Assembly: GCF_003260205.1 (NCBI RefSeq)
Contig: NZ_QERF01000005.1
Coordinates: forward strand, 248,001 to 312,000
DNA length: 64,000 nt
Source: Winogradskyella tangerina
GTDB taxonomy: Bacteria > Bacteroidota > Bacteroidia > Flavobacteriales > Flavobacteriaceae
Reading direction: 5' to 3'
This document shows, piece by piece, positions 1-8,773 of the stretch. Within the stretch, counting starts at the first letter, position 1. Every line of letters begins with the position of its first letter. A program made the position numbers and the translations under genes. Under the pieces are notes generated by a model. That model was given only the letters and a program-made list of their open reading frames with translations, ran no database searches and was not told the DNA's origin.

Positions 1-429
1 CTTCAGTTCATTGATATTTACAAGTTGAATGGAGTTGCTTATAATATTTTCATCATCTTCATAAAGACTACCAATCCAATTGGTGTAAGGATGTCTTCCC
101 AAAGCCACCAATTCGTGAACAGTAAGGTTTTTAGAACTAATAGGTTCTGTGAGTACAATACTTAATTGCTTAGCTAGTTCTATACTCGAGGTAGATTTCA
201 AGTCTTTCCCATTCAACATTATAGATCCTGAAAGTGCAGGTTGAACCTTAATAAGCGTTCTCAATAATGTAGATTTACCAATGCCGTTTGCACCGACAAG
301 CCCAATTAGTTGACCTTGTTCCAATTCGAAATTGATATTCGACGCCACAACAGTTCGCGCGTTTTTAGCATTATAACCAATGGTAAGCTCTTGGGCAGTT
401 AAAATGATATTTTTAGGATCTTCATTCAT
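1..429 (-). CDS. ABC transporter ATP-binding protein, B12/iron-siderophore importer type (partial)
   Basis: Cytoplasmic ATPase of a BtuD/FecE-type importer; it would power uptake through the permease encoded just upstream. The first 143 residues are in the window and the C-terminus lies beyond base 1. The Walker A motif GANGIGKST is at residues 46-54 and a Q-loop-like stretch follows near residue 95. The signature motif and Walker B fall outside the window. The ATG at 429 directly abuts the permease stop codon at 430, so translation is probably coupled. Cobalamin specificity is inferred from the divergent riboswitch-controlled receptor; the ATPase family itself does not separate B12 from siderophore or heme substrates. 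Confidence 0.93.
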   Translation of the reverse strand, partial: MNEDPKNIILTAQELTIGYNAKNARTVVASNINFELEQGQLIGLVGANGIGKSTLLRTLIKVQPALSGSIMLNGKDLKSTSSIELAKQLSIVLTEPISSKNLTVHELVALGRHPYTNWIGSLYEDDENIISNSIQLVNINELK

Positions 430-1452
430 TTAAAACATCATTTTACGTTGTCTAACTAATAACCAAATCACCACGGGAGCACCAACCATTGCTGTAATGG
501 CATTAATTGGTAAGGTATAATCACTTCCCGGTAGTTGGGCAATACTGTCGCATACGAGCATTACTATGGCACCAAATAGAAATACAGCTGGCAATAGTAC
601 TTTGTGATTAGAGGTCTTGAAAATCTGTCGCGTTAAATGCGGAATCGCAAGACCGATAAATGCAATCGGACCTGCAAATGCAGTTATGGTACCGGCAACG
701 AGGCTTGTTGCCAAAATTATGATCAATCGACTTTGTTTCAGATTTAAACCAAGGCTTTTCGCGTAATTTTCGCCTAATAAAAGGCTATTCAGACCTTTAA
801 TAGAAGCAATACTGAGTAACAATCCTACACTATAAATTCCGAAGAAAATTAATAGTTCTTGCCATGACAGATTACTTAAGCTTCCAAATCCCCAGAAAAT
901 ATATTGCTGTAATTGTTCGGCTGAACTAAAATAGGAGAGTACACTTACTACGGCCGCTGTGATACTGCCAAACATCAATCCAATAATTAATATGGCCATT
1001 GTATCTCTCACCTTATTTGAGACGGCCAAAACCGCCAATAATACTAAAAAGCTACCAAGGCTTGCTGCAATAACAATGCTCCATTTAGAGACTAAACTTG
1101 TTGCTAAAAACCCACCGAAAAGTCCAGATCCCAAGATAACCAATGCCACGCCAAGACTTGCACCAGAGGTTATGCCGAGAACAAATGGTCCTGCTAACGG
1201 GTTTCTGAAAAGTGTTTGCATAAGAAGTCCAGATATCCCTAGTCCAGATCCCACTAAAATAGCGGTAATCGCCTTTGGTAAGCGATAATCTGTAATAATG
1301 ATCTGCCAAGTATTGTTATCTGCTGAACCAAAAAGACTACTAAATATTCCTTTAATCGGTATGTAAACCGAGCCCAAACTTATATTGACCAGTAAGCAAA
1401 TCGCTAATATGACAGTCAAAAGAATGAAAGAATATGTGTATGAGGTCTTCAA
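430..1452 (-). CDS. FecCD/BtuC-family ABC transporter permease
   Basis: Inner-membrane permease of a type II importer, 340 residues, the usual length. It shows about ten hydrophobic segments and family motifs such as GLGISGLLMQTLFRNPLAGP (residues 70-89) and GPIAFIGLAIPHLTR near residue 265. The start is a TTG codon at 1452; no in-frame ATG lies close upstream and the N-terminal hydrophobic segment begins right after it. It sits between the binding-protein gene (84 nt upstream) and the ATPase gene (adjacent), so the three form one operon. Transport of cobalamin or a corrinoid is inferred from context; a ferric siderophore is the main alternative. Confidence 0.93.
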   Translation of the reverse strand: MKTSYTYSFILLTVILAICLLVNISLGSVYIPIKGIFSSLFGSADNNTWQIIITDYRLPKAITAILVGSGLGISGLLMQTLFRNPLAGPFVLGITSGASLGVALVILGSGLFGGFLATSLVSKWSIVIAASLGSFLVLLAVLAVSNKVRDTMAILIIGLMFGSITAAVVSVLSYFSSAEQLQQYIFWGFGSLSNLSWQELLIFFGIYSVGLLLSIASIKGLNSLLLGENYAKSLGLNLKQSRLIIILATSLVAGTITAFAGPIAFIGLAIPHLTRQIFKTSNHKVLLPAVFLFGAIVMLVCDSIAQLPGSDYTLPINAITAMVGAPVVIWLLVRQRKMMF

Positions 1453-1536
1453 TATAACTTTTGATTTGTAGAATATGGTGACATGAGTTTTGCCAAAGTT
1501 AACAATAAAGATGCATCGCTACGCCCAGAAGTTCGT

Positions 1537-2676
1537 CTAGTTTAATTTTTTAAAGAAGTACGGTGAATAATCGGGTAGAAGTTCAGGGTGACACACTTTG
1601 ATAATATCTTTTAGAACCAAGTCTGGTCTTGCCGTACCTAATTCATAGTATAAAACGCCGCCCGTTTCTCCTGTAGTGTTTGAAAACGTGTACACTGTTT
1701 TATTTTGAAAGGCACTAAAATTAGTATATAGTGAACTTGCACCTTCCAGTTGGTCAAAACTTGAATAATAAGAAGGACTTAACCAAATATCGGCATCCTT
1801 AGCTTTATCTAAAACGACTTCAAAGCTTAATGCCAGGCTACCATTTCCGGATGTGTCGCTCCATAAATAATCTACATTGGCGTCTTTCAGAAATTGAGCC
1901 TCAGGGCTAGAGCCATTTGGCAAATACCAAACTTCCTTGTGCATGGCGCCACTTAGGATTGTTGGTTTTGATTTGGCTTTTTTAGCAATTTCTTTTGCTA
2001 ACTGATAATCCTTTTCAATTTGATTGAAAATAGAATCGGCTTCCTTTTCCTTATTGAATAGCACACCAAAAAACTTGATCCATTCGGCTTTAGCTAATGC
2101 CGAAGATTCAACCCAGTCACCATTGTAAATCACCGGAATACCAGCTTTTTTTATAGTTTCGAAGGTTTTGTTAACACCATCAACACCAAACCCAATCACC
2201 ACATCTGGGTTCAATTCAAGTAAGACTTCTGTATTAATCCCTTCGTTTTTACCTAATTCTCTTATTTCTCCCGCATTTATGCGTTTTCGAGTTCTTTCAG
2301 AAGAAATATAATTGGTGCCAGGAAAACCAACTAAGGTCTGTTCTACTCCCAAAAGTTCTAAAGCGGGTATATGTGTTGTTGAGGTCACAACAATCTTTTT
2401 GATATCGTCACTTAAAATGCCATCATAAGCATCTTTTGGAAATGTCATTTTTGAAAGTTCCTCCATAGAAGCAATCAGATATTTATAACTCTTTGACGCC
2501 TCTGGCCAAGGTTTAGAGATCTCCAATATTTTATGTGTATTGGCATCCACCAGATTAAATCCTTGCGCATATTTTAATTCAAGCGTATTGTTTTCAGAGT
2601 CTGCAACTACAGTGGTTGTTTCGTTTTTACACGAAACCATGAGGATGATTGCAAAGAGAAATTGATAATATTTCAT
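1537..2676 (-). CDS. periplasmic substrate-binding lipoprotein of the ABC importer (BtuF/FecB-like)
   Basis: Lipid-anchored binding protein that captures the substrate for the downstream permease and ATPase. From the ATG at 2676 it is 379 residues; a GTG two codons upstream is less likely because the signal peptide starts at MKYYQF. A lipobox MVSC lies at residues 14-17. Two Rossmann-like lobes are suggested by KKIVVTSTTHIPALELLG and LNPDVVIGFGVDGVN, typical of helical-backbone metal/B12-binding proteins (PF01497). It is the first gene of the operon and is divergent from the TonB receptor. The cobalamin riboswitch is on the other strand and does not lie in this gene's leader. Confidence 0.9.
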   Translation of the reverse strand: MKYYQFLFAIILMVSCKNETTTVVADSENNTLELKYAQGFNLVDANTHKILEISKPWPEASKSYKYLIASMEELSKMTFPKDAYDGILSDDIKKIVVTSTTHIPALELLGVEQTLVGFPGTNYISSERTRKRINAGEIRELGKNEGINTEVLLELNPDVVIGFGVDGVNKTFETIKKAGIPVIYNGDWVESSALAKAEWIKFFGVLFNKEKEADSIFNQIEKDYQLAKEIAKKAKSKPTILSGAMHKEVWYLPNGSSPEAQFLKDANVDYLWSDTSGNGSLALSFEVVLDKAKDADIWLSPSYYSSFDQLEGASSLYTNFSAFQNKTVYTFSNTTGETGGVLYYELGTARPDLVLKDIIKVCHPELLPDYSPYFFKKLN

Positions 2677-2757
2677 GGGCACTTAATATATTTTCAAAAG
2701 TAAGATTATTTGGAGTTTTAAATAAATCCAATCTAAAAATGACTATTTTAGCCGCGA

Positions 2758-2922
2758 AATTAGGTTTCATTTCCCAACGGAAATGGATTAAAAGGGAATT
2801 TGGTGCAAATCCAGAACTGTTCCCGCAACTGTAAGCTACAAAGCTTGTTGTCACCTTCAATGTCACTGAGTTTAACTTGGGAAGACCGACAACAAGACGC
2901 AAGTCAGGAGACCTGCCAATTT
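2758..2922 (+). ncRNA. cobalamin riboswitch
   Basis: The leader of the TonB receptor gene holds the conserved pieces of an AdoCbl/cobalamin riboswitch in order: the GGGAATTTGGTGCAAATCC block (2793-2811), AACTGTTCCCGCAACTGTAA after it, and the B12 box AAGTCAGGAGACCTGCC at 2901-2917. These are established signatures of the family. Bound cobalamin would be expected to lower receptor expression. The end points are approximate. It fills most of the 348-base gap between the divergent genes. Confidence 0.95.
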
Positions 2923-2959
2923 CAACAAAGAAGTCAAACTTTCGGGATAAAAGTTAACT

Positions 2960-2992
2960 CGATTATCGAAATATGTAACTATTTCGACATCG
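2960..2992 (+). promoter_or_regulatory. stem-loop between riboswitch and start codon (possible expression platform)
   Basis: TCGAAATA (2966-2973) and TATTTCGA (2980-2987) form a perfect 8-bp stem with loop TGTAAC. A second short helix, CGAT (2960-2963) with ATCG (2989-2992), extends it past an internal loop. No T-tract follows, so this is not an ordinary intrinsic terminator. It lies about 33 nt before the start codon, so it may act in translation or in alternative pairing with the aptamer. Confidence 0.4.
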
Positions 2993-3024
2993 CTGTATGT
3001 TCTCTCGAGCAATTAAAAATTAAA

Positions 3025-4956
3025 ATGAACAAAACAAAACTGTTTTGGAGCATACTTTGTATGAGTATGTTTTCAGTCGGATTTGCACAATCTGAGCAAG
3101 ATTCGATAAAGGTTGAGGCCTTAGATGAAGTATTTTTAACCGATTCGCGTTTCGCCTTAAAAAGAGAAAATTCTGGGAAAGTGATAACTAAGATCACTTC
3201 TGAAGACCTAGAAAAATTACAGGGCCAGTCTATTGCAGAAATTTTAGGTAGAACTGTCGGAATTGAGGTCAACGGTGTACGTAGTAATGCCGGACAAAAC
3301 CTAAGTTATTTTGTGCGTGGTGGGCGTAATCGCCAGGTGCTTATTATGATCGATGGTATTCAGGTGACGGATCCTTCACAAATTGCCAACGACTATGATC
3401 TACGACTTTTGAATGCCGATCAGGTTGAATCGATTGAGATTTTGAAAGGTGCTGCAAGTACACTTTATGGAACCGGCGCAGCAACTGCTGTGATTAATAT
3501 CAAATTGAAGGAGGCCTCGCAGAAAGCTTTTAATTTGAATCTAAGAAGTACTTTAGGGACTAATCAATCCTCTGACGAGAATAATTATGCCATCGAAGAT
3601 TTTAGAAATAGTGTTTCGGTAAATGGTAGTGTAGGGAATTTCAATTACCTAGCAAGTTTCGGACAACAATTTACAGATGGTTTGTCTGCAATAGATGGTG
3701 GTACAGAATCTGACGCCTTCAATAGTTATAACACGAACATTAAACTCGGTTACAAGTTTAGTAATGCCTTTAAGGTTAGTGCTTATGCCAGCTTAGACGA
3801 TTATAAAGCTGATTTTGATGATAGTTTTGGTAGAATGGACGCGGATAATACTTCATTTTCCAAACAATATAGAATTGGACTTTCGCCCGAATTTAAATAC
3901 AATAACGGAAGTGTAAGGGTTAATGCGGCATTTAATGATGTAGAGCGTGAAATAGAATCTAGTTTTCCTTCAATGTTTAATGCACAGAGCGTTATCATTG
4001 ATGCCTTTAACCGTTATAATTTTAATGATAAGTTTTACACAGTGATAGGGATTAACTATCAGGATAACCAAATGGAGAGTTTTAATATTCCGTTCGGAGA
4101 AACTGACTTTAGCCAAGCTATTGATCCTGAAACTGCCCAATTCACTATTACAGATCCCTATGCCAATGTGGTTTATATCTCTGATTTTGGATTAAACGTC
4201 AACGCTGGTTTACGTTTGAATAACCACAGTGAGTATGGTAGCCACCTTGTTTATAATCTGAACCCTTCTTACAAGTTTGATGTTGATTTTGGTTATGTAA
4301 AAGCCTTAACTAGTTATAGCACGGCCTTTATTACACCATCATTATTTCAATTATTCGAACCTAGTTTTGGTAACGCGGATTTAGAGCCAGAAGAAAATCA
4401 GACCATTGAAGTAGGCGCGGAAGTTGCCATAACTGGGAAAGCCACCTTTAGTTTGGTTTATTATAATAGAAATGAAGACAATTTTATTGATTTTGTTGAT
4501 ACAGGAAATTTTGTTTTTCAGTATCAAAATATCGACGAATCCTTTACTGCTAGTGGATTGGAGTTTGTTGTACAAGCGCAACTTCTTGACGATCTAGATC
4601 TTAATATGAATGCCACATATACAAATTTAGACGAGGATTTAAGTTTAAGAATTCCTGAAATAAAAGTGAATGCAAGATTGGATTATGCCTTATGCGAAAC
4701 CACGCAATTTAGCTTGTCTTATCAATATAATGATGAGCGTGAGGATCTTGTATTTAACACTGATACTTTCGAAAATGAGGCTGTAACATTAGATGCCTTT
4801 GGGTTATTAGATTTTTATGTAAGTCATAAGATCCTAAAAGGTAAAATGACGGTTTTTGCCAATGTTACTAATATATTCAATGAGGATTATCAGGAGCTAT
4901 TTGGTTTTTCAACACGAGGAAGAGGTGCTAGTTTAGGGTTTAATTTAAATCTCTAA
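3025..4956 (+). CDS. TonB-dependent outer-membrane receptor, BtuB-like
   Basis: Outer-membrane gated channel that would bring cobalamin into the periplasm for the adjacent ABC importer. The chosen ATG at 3025 gives 643 residues with signal peptide MNKTKLFWSILCMSMFSVGFA. The frame happens to stay open upstream through the riboswitch, but that stretch is not protein-like. A plug domain covers roughly residues 35-160 (ILGRTVGIEVNGVRSN, YFVRGGRNRQVLIMIDGIQV, EILKGAASTLYGTGA). A beta-barrel follows and ends in an aromatic-rich terminal strand (GASLGFNLNL). The substrate call rests on the riboswitch and the neighbouring importer. Confidence 0.93.
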   Translation: MNKTKLFWSILCMSMFSVGFAQSEQDSIKVEALDEVFLTDSRFALKRENSGKVITKITSEDLEKLQGQSIAEILGRTVGIEVNGVRSNAGQNLSYFVRGGRNRQVLIMIDGIQVTDPSQIANDYDLRLLNADQVESIEILKGAASTLYGTGAATAVINIKLKEASQKAFNLNLRSTLGTNQSSDENNYAIEDFRNSVSVNGSVGNFNYLASFGQQFTDGLSAIDGGTESDAFNSYNTNIKLGYKFSNAFKVSAYASLDDYKADFDDSFGRMDADNTSFSKQYRIGLSPEFKYNNGSVRVNAAFNDVEREIESSFPSMFNAQSVIIDAFNRYNFNDKFYTVIGINYQDNQMESFNIPFGETDFSQAIDPETAQFTITDPYANVVYISDFGLNVNAGLRLNNHSEYGSHLVYNLNPSYKFDVDFGYVKALTSYSTAFITPSLFQLFEPSFGNADLEPEENQTIEVGAEVAITGKATFSLVYYNRNEDNFIDFVDTGNFVFQYQNIDESFTASGLEFVVQAQLLDDLDLNMNATYTNLDEDLSLRIPEIKVNARLDYALCETTQFSLSYQYNDEREDLVFNTDTFENEAVTLDAFGLLDFYVSHKILKGKMTVFANVTNIFNEDYQELFGFSTRGRGASLGFNLNL

Positions 4957-4972
4957 TGTGTTCGATTGCCAT

Positions 4973-5001
4973 AAAAAAAGCCGCTATAAAGCGGCTTTTT
5001 T
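4973..5001. terminator. bidirectional intrinsic terminator
   Basis: GCCGC, loop TATAAA, GCGGC, flanked by a run of A on the left and a run of T on the right. It therefore works as a rho-independent terminator in both directions, for the receptor gene (+) and the S41 protease gene (-), which converge here. Confidence 0.85.
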
Positions 5002-5003
5002 AT

Positions 5004-6425
5004 TTAATCTATATACATGTCTTGTCCGAGTATAGAAGGCTTCGTTTTAATGAGATCTAAATTGTAAATCTCAGGTTGAAAAAAGCGTCCTAATCCCTGA
5101 ATATCAGCAAGTGCAGCTGCCAATAAAGGTTCATTAATATCACCTAAAGTTCCTAAGGTGTTAGGGCGTTCACTTACAGAAATATCTGGAGAAATCCCGT
5201 TTGCTGGGACTAATTCGTCGTTAACGTTTGTTGAATTCGCAATTAGAGGTTGCATCGCATAGGTATGATTAGGATTAACGTCTTCAAAAGATAAAGTCGC
5301 CGAATCATATATGGTTACTGAGGCCTGAGTTTTTCCAACAGTATTTTCGCCGATGACCACAACATCGATGTATGATCCTAGACTATTAATTACCAATTCG
5401 CTTGCAGAGGCTGTCCTTAGGTTAGTAGTCAATACATAGACCTTAGAAAGGCCTAAACTATTGATACCTCCGATACCATCAATTGTATTGGTAAAAAGGA
5501 AGTCTCTGTTTAGATCCTGTAGATTTTCATTATAAAACAACTTTGAATACACCTGCGCATTGAATTGTCCGGTGACCATGCTACCCAAGTATGCTGCCGT
5601 CTGAATAGCACCACCTCCGTTATATCTAAAGTCGAGTACTAACTCGTCTACGCCATCAGCTAAAAATCCCGCAAATGCATCATTTAATGCGCCATCGAAA
5701 CTGCTATTAAAACCGTTATAGACCAAATACCCAACTTTAGTATCGTCGGCTAGCGTAATGGTTTGGGCGATATGCACAGGGTTTTCTGTATACTGAACCT
5801 TGCTTAAGGTTTCGCTTTCACCATTAAGAGTCACTGTGTCGTCAGTATTGTCTTCTGGTGTACCATTATCGTCGTAATCAGCAAAATTTAAAGTATAGTT
5901 ATCTTGCTCAAATAACAAACTTCTAAAGTTCGACTCGGTTAAATTTGTACCGTTAACTGCCCTAAAAATTTGACCACGCTGAAGGCCTAAATTGTCAGCT
6001 ACGCTATTGTTTAAAACCAGAGTTATTGCACCGTACACTTCGGTTGTACTTCCGGGTAGGAAATAAAGGTTGAACTCTAATCCGTTGCTTATACTTGTTC
6101 CTTGCTGTGCATTTTGAAGGTCGAAATAATTATCAAATATTCGGCTGAATCGATCAACTGTATTTGGTAAATAAAGTAAGGATTCAAAAATAGCTTCAGG
6201 CGAATTGAAGCTATTAAGGTAATTTGAATAAGCTTCATTTGTGGCGAATCTATCATCCGCCAAATCGGGGATTTCAGACTTATATAAATATACTGCATTC
6301 ATACCTTTCCATACAAAGTCATTAATTTCTGAAGAGGCGATGAGGTTATCATCGAGATCTTCAAAACAACCTGTAAGTGATATGCCCACAATACATGTAA
6401 ATATCAGAATTTTTAGCTTTTTCAT
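5004..6425 (-). CDS. S41 family (C-terminal processing-like) peptidase, lipoprotein
   Basis: Predicted envelope-anchored serine protease of 473 residues from the ATG at 6425; a nine-residue extension upstream is disfavoured because the signal peptide begins MKKLKILIF. The lipobox LTGC ends at about residue 19. A PDZ-like stretch (NSVADNLGLQRGQIFRAVNG) precedes the S41 core: LDFRYNGGGAIQTAAYLGS, then the nucleophile region TASASELVINSLG and the lysine region GENTVGKTQAS, which fit the Ser/Lys dyad of Tsp/CtpA proteases. Its substrate is unknown. The gene stands alone, convergent with the receptor gene and divergent from the sigma factor operon. Confidence 0.88.
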   Translation of the reverse strand: MKKLKILIFTCIVGISLTGCFEDLDDNLIASSEINDFVWKGMNAVYLYKSEIPDLADDRFATNEAYSNYLNSFNSPEAIFESLLYLPNTVDRFSRIFDNYFDLQNAQQGTSISNGLEFNLYFLPGSTTEVYGAITLVLNNSVADNLGLQRGQIFRAVNGTNLTESNFRSLLFEQDNYTLNFADYDDNGTPEDNTDDTVTLNGESETLSKVQYTENPVHIAQTITLADDTKVGYLVYNGFNSSFDGALNDAFAGFLADGVDELVLDFRYNGGGAIQTAAYLGSMVTGQFNAQVYSKLFYNENLQDLNRDFLFTNTIDGIGGINSLGLSKVYVLTTNLRTASASELVINSLGSYIDVVVIGENTVGKTQASVTIYDSATLSFEDVNPNHTYAMQPLIANSTNVNDELVPANGISPDISVSERPNTLGTLGDINEPLLAAALADIQGLGRFFQPEIYNLDLIKTKPSILGQDMYID

Positions 6426-6574
6426 AGTTTCAATTTTCTTAATAAATAACAATCTTTTACTTCTGTCTGTAAAACTCTAAATTTACTTACATTATTATAA
6501 ATAAAAAAACTTTGTAACAAAATGTAATGTACATCGTCGTAACTATGAAAGCGCATAAAAAGCGTTTTTATTAA

Positions 6575-6593
6575 CCCTGAGCAAGTCGAAGGG
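6575..6593. repeat. short dispersed-repeat-like motif CCCTGAGCAAGTCGAAGGG
   Basis: A 19-base imperfect palindrome just before the ECF sigma factor gene. Variants of this CCCTGAG...TCGAAGGG sequence are, to my recollection, scattered widely through Flavobacteriia genomes. Only this copy was noticed in the window. Confidence 0.4.
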
Positions 6594-6612
6594 ACCACCA
6601 ATCAAACAAGTA

Positions 6613-7122
6613 ATGAAGCAGGCAGATTTTGTAAGCTTAGTAATGCCATTTAAAGATAAAGTATTTCGGTTAGCCAAACGATTATTGGTTTCCCGTGAGG
6701 AGGCTGAAGATGCCACTCAAGAAATACTATTGAAATTGTGGAATAATAAAGAGAAGATCAGCGAATACAAAAATGTAGAAGCATTCTCGATGACTATGAC
6801 TAAGAATTTTTGTTTAGACAGATTAAAATCAAAACAAGCCCAAAACCTGAAAATCGTTCATAGTAATTACACAGATAACAATGCGTCATTACAAAAACAG
6901 GTAGAAGCAAGGGATAGCATGGGATGGGTTGCAAGGATCATGGAAGAGCTACCCGAACAACAAAAGATAATAGTACAGTTGAGAGATATAGAACAATACG
7001 ACTACGCAGAGATAGCTAAAATGCTAGATATGAATGAAACAGCGATTCGTGTTAACTTATCGAGAGCTAGAAAAACAATAAGAGAAAAATTGACTAATAC
7101 ACATAGTTATGGTATTAAATAG
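6613..7122 (+). CDS. ECF-type RNA polymerase sigma factor (sigma-70 family)
   Basis: 169-residue extracytoplasmic-function sigma factor that would direct RNA polymerase to a stress or envelope regulon. Region 2 spans about residues 10-80 (VFRLAKRLLVSREEAEDATQ, ILLKLWNN, SMTMTKNFCLDRLKS). Region 4 spans about 110-165 (ELPEQQKIIVQLRDIEQYDY, EIAKMLDMNETAIRVNLSRA) and contains the helix-turn-helix. The stop overlaps the next gene by 14 nt, which indicates translational coupling to the membrane protein that follows and suggests that protein modulates it. Targets cannot be told from the sequence. Confidence 0.93.
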   Translation: MKQADFVSLVMPFKDKVFRLAKRLLVSREEAEDATQEILLKLWNNKEKISEYKNVEAFSMTMTKNFCLDRLKSKQAQNLKIVHSNYTDNNASLQKQVEARDSMGWVARIMEELPEQQKIIVQLRDIEQYDYAEIAKMLDMNETAIRVNLSRARKTIREKLTNTHSYGIK

Positions 7123-7603
7123 TATAGAAAAATTATTAGAAAAGTATAACAGTGCAGAGACTACACTGAAAGAAGAAGAGCAGTTAAGAGCTTATTTCGA
7201 AAGTGATAATGTAGCACCGCACTTAGAGCATTACAGACCTTTGTTCCAGTACTTTTCAATAGCACAACAAGAGCAGTATACCAAGGACGTTCCATTAAAA
7301 CCTAAGAGAACATTAATGTATCAATGGATTTCTGTCGCAGCAGTTACAGTTCTAATGCTTGGTTTCGCAGTTCCACAATTTTTCGGTCCAACAGCCGAAG
7401 AAAAGAGGCAACAAGAAGAAGCCTTATTAGTTTACAATCAAACTATGGAAGCTTTTAAGTTGGTTTCGTTAGGAATGAACGAAGGAAAGCAACAGCTTAA
7501 TTCTCTGGCAATGGTTTCAGATAATTTAAATCAAGGAATCGAAGAGGCGAGTAGATTAAGTGAATTTTCAAAAACAACAAACAAAATTTTTAAAAACAAG
7601 TAA
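7109..7603 (+). CDS. single-pass membrane protein, putative anti-sigma partner
   Basis: 164 residues: a cytoplasmic charged N-terminus (LLEKYNSAETTLKEEEQLRA, an anti-sigma-like acidic helical pattern), one membrane segment at about residues 72-92 (YQWISVAAVTVLMLGFAVPQ) and a helical outer region. Its 14-nt overlap with the sigma gene is the main reason to think it controls that sigma factor. No zinc-binding anti-sigma motif (HxxxCxxC) is visible, so it would be a non-ZAS type. The function is inferred from position and topology. Confidence 0.8.
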   Translation: MVLNSIEKLLEKYNSAETTLKEEEQLRAYFESDNVAPHLEHYRPLFQYFSIAQQEQYTKDVPLKPKRTLMYQWISVAAVTVLMLGFAVPQFFGPTAEEKRQQEEALLVYNQTMEAFKLVSLGMNEGKQQLNSLAMVSDNLNQGIEEASRLSEFSKTTNKIFKNK

Positions 7604-7631
7604 CAAACAAACAAACAAAAATTAAGAAATC

Positions 7632-8201
7632 ATGAAAAAAGTTATTGCAATAATCGCGCTTATCGTTGCACCAATGGTGTCAGGAGCACAGAGCATTTTT
7701 GATAAATACGAAGATATGCCAGAGGTTGCATCGGTTATCGTTAATCAGAAAATGTTCAGTATGATCGCAAGTATCGATGTTGATATGGACGATCCTGAAG
7801 CTCAGGAATATATGGACATGGTGAAGAAAATCACAGGTCTTAAAGTTTTTACTACTGGTGATGAGAAAGTATCAGCAGATATGAAGGCTACCGTAAACAA
7901 ATATTTAAAATCTTCTGAATTAGAAGAATTAATGCGTATTAAAGACGGAAATCAAACAGTTAAGTTTTACGTTAAAGAAGGTAAAGATGAAAATCATGTG
8001 AAAGAACTTTTAATGTTCGTTACCGGATTGAAAGAAATTATGGACGGCGATATCGAGATCAACGGTAAAAAGCGTGAAATCGAAACGGTTCTTTTAAGCT
8101 TAACAGGTGATATTGATCTAAGACAAGTATCGAAGATCACCAACCAAATGGATATTCCAGGAGGTGACCAGTTAAAGAAAGCTGGCGACAAGAAAAACTA
8201 A
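7632..8201 (+). CDS. DUF4252 family secreted protein
   Basis: 189 residues with a clear signal peptide (MKKVIAIIALIVAPMVSGAQ) and a DUF4252-type body (EVASVIVNQKMFSMIASIDV, EDKNHVKELL-like lysine-rich helices, LLSLTGDIDLRQVSKITNQM). The family is largely restricted to Bacteroidota, and its members often follow an ECF sigma factor, as here. The biochemical role is unknown. It lies 28 nt after the anti-sigma-like gene and is probably co-transcribed. Confidence 0.85.
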   Translation: MKKVIAIIALIVAPMVSGAQSIFDKYEDMPEVASVIVNQKMFSMIASIDVDMDDPEAQEYMDMVKKITGLKVFTTGDEKVSADMKATVNKYLKSSELEELMRIKDGNQTVKFYVKEGKDENHVKELLMFVTGLKEIMDGDIEINGKKREIETVLLSLTGDIDLRQVSKITNQMDIPGGDQLKKAGDKKN

Positions 8202-8214
8202 TATTTATCGTAGG

Positions 8215-8754
8215 ATGACACAATCAATCAAAAAATTATCAGTAATCAGTTTCTTGGTTGCAACTTTAGTGAGTTGCAACCAAGGTCCTACTTTACAAAC
8301 CTATTTCGTTGACAACGAGCTTAAACCAGGCTATTCGCAAATTGATGCACCAGCCAGTATCCTCAATATGGAACAGGTTGAAATGACCGATGACCAGCGA
8401 GAAGCGTATAAATCTGTGGATAAGCTGAATATATTAGTTTATACACCTACAGATTCTTTGGAAGGCATAAGCACAGAAATCGAAAAAGTCAATAAAATAC
8501 TGAAGGACCCAAAATATGAAGAACTCATTAGAGGTAGCACAGTTGATGGTAAATTTAGTGTCAAATATATCGGTGAGGTTGATAATGTAGATGAGGTTAT
8601 TCTATTCGGAAGTTCTGAAGATAAAGGGTTTGTAATTGCTCGGTTATTAGGAGATAACATGAATGCCGGAAAGATCTATTCCTTACGAAATGTATTGGAA
8701 AACGCTAAGTTCGATGATTCTAACCTTAACGGGCTAACCGACTTTTTTAAATAA
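8215..8754 (+). CDS. DUF4252 family lipoprotein
   Basis: 179 residues. The N-terminus has a hydrophobic stretch followed by a lipobox-like LVSC at about residues 18-21, so it is probably a lipoprotein. The body resembles the preceding DUF4252 protein (lysine-rich central part, VILFGSSEDKGFVIARLLGD). It starts 13 nt after the previous gene and ends the sigma factor operon at a strong terminator. Function is unknown; the pair may be paralogous envelope sensors or effectors of the ECF system. Confidence 0.8.
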   Translation: MTQSIKKLSVISFLVATLVSCNQGPTLQTYFVDNELKPGYSQIDAPASILNMEQVEMTDDQREAYKSVDKLNILVYTPTDSLEGISTEIEKVNKILKDPKYEELIRGSTVDGKFSVKYIGEVDNVDEVILFGSSEDKGFVIARLLGDNMNAGKIYSLRNVLENAKFDDSNLNGLTDFFK

Positions 8755-8773
8755 ACTGACAATTATTTAAATG

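Noticed and set aside
1085..1309. Minus-strand alternative-frame ORF within the permease gene
   Set aside because: Contained wholly inside the conserved FecCD-family gene; no protein-like features.
2800..3024. Open frame extending the TonB receptor 75 codons upstream
   Set aside because: It runs through the cobalamin riboswitch and leader; the signal peptide starts at the ATG at 3025.
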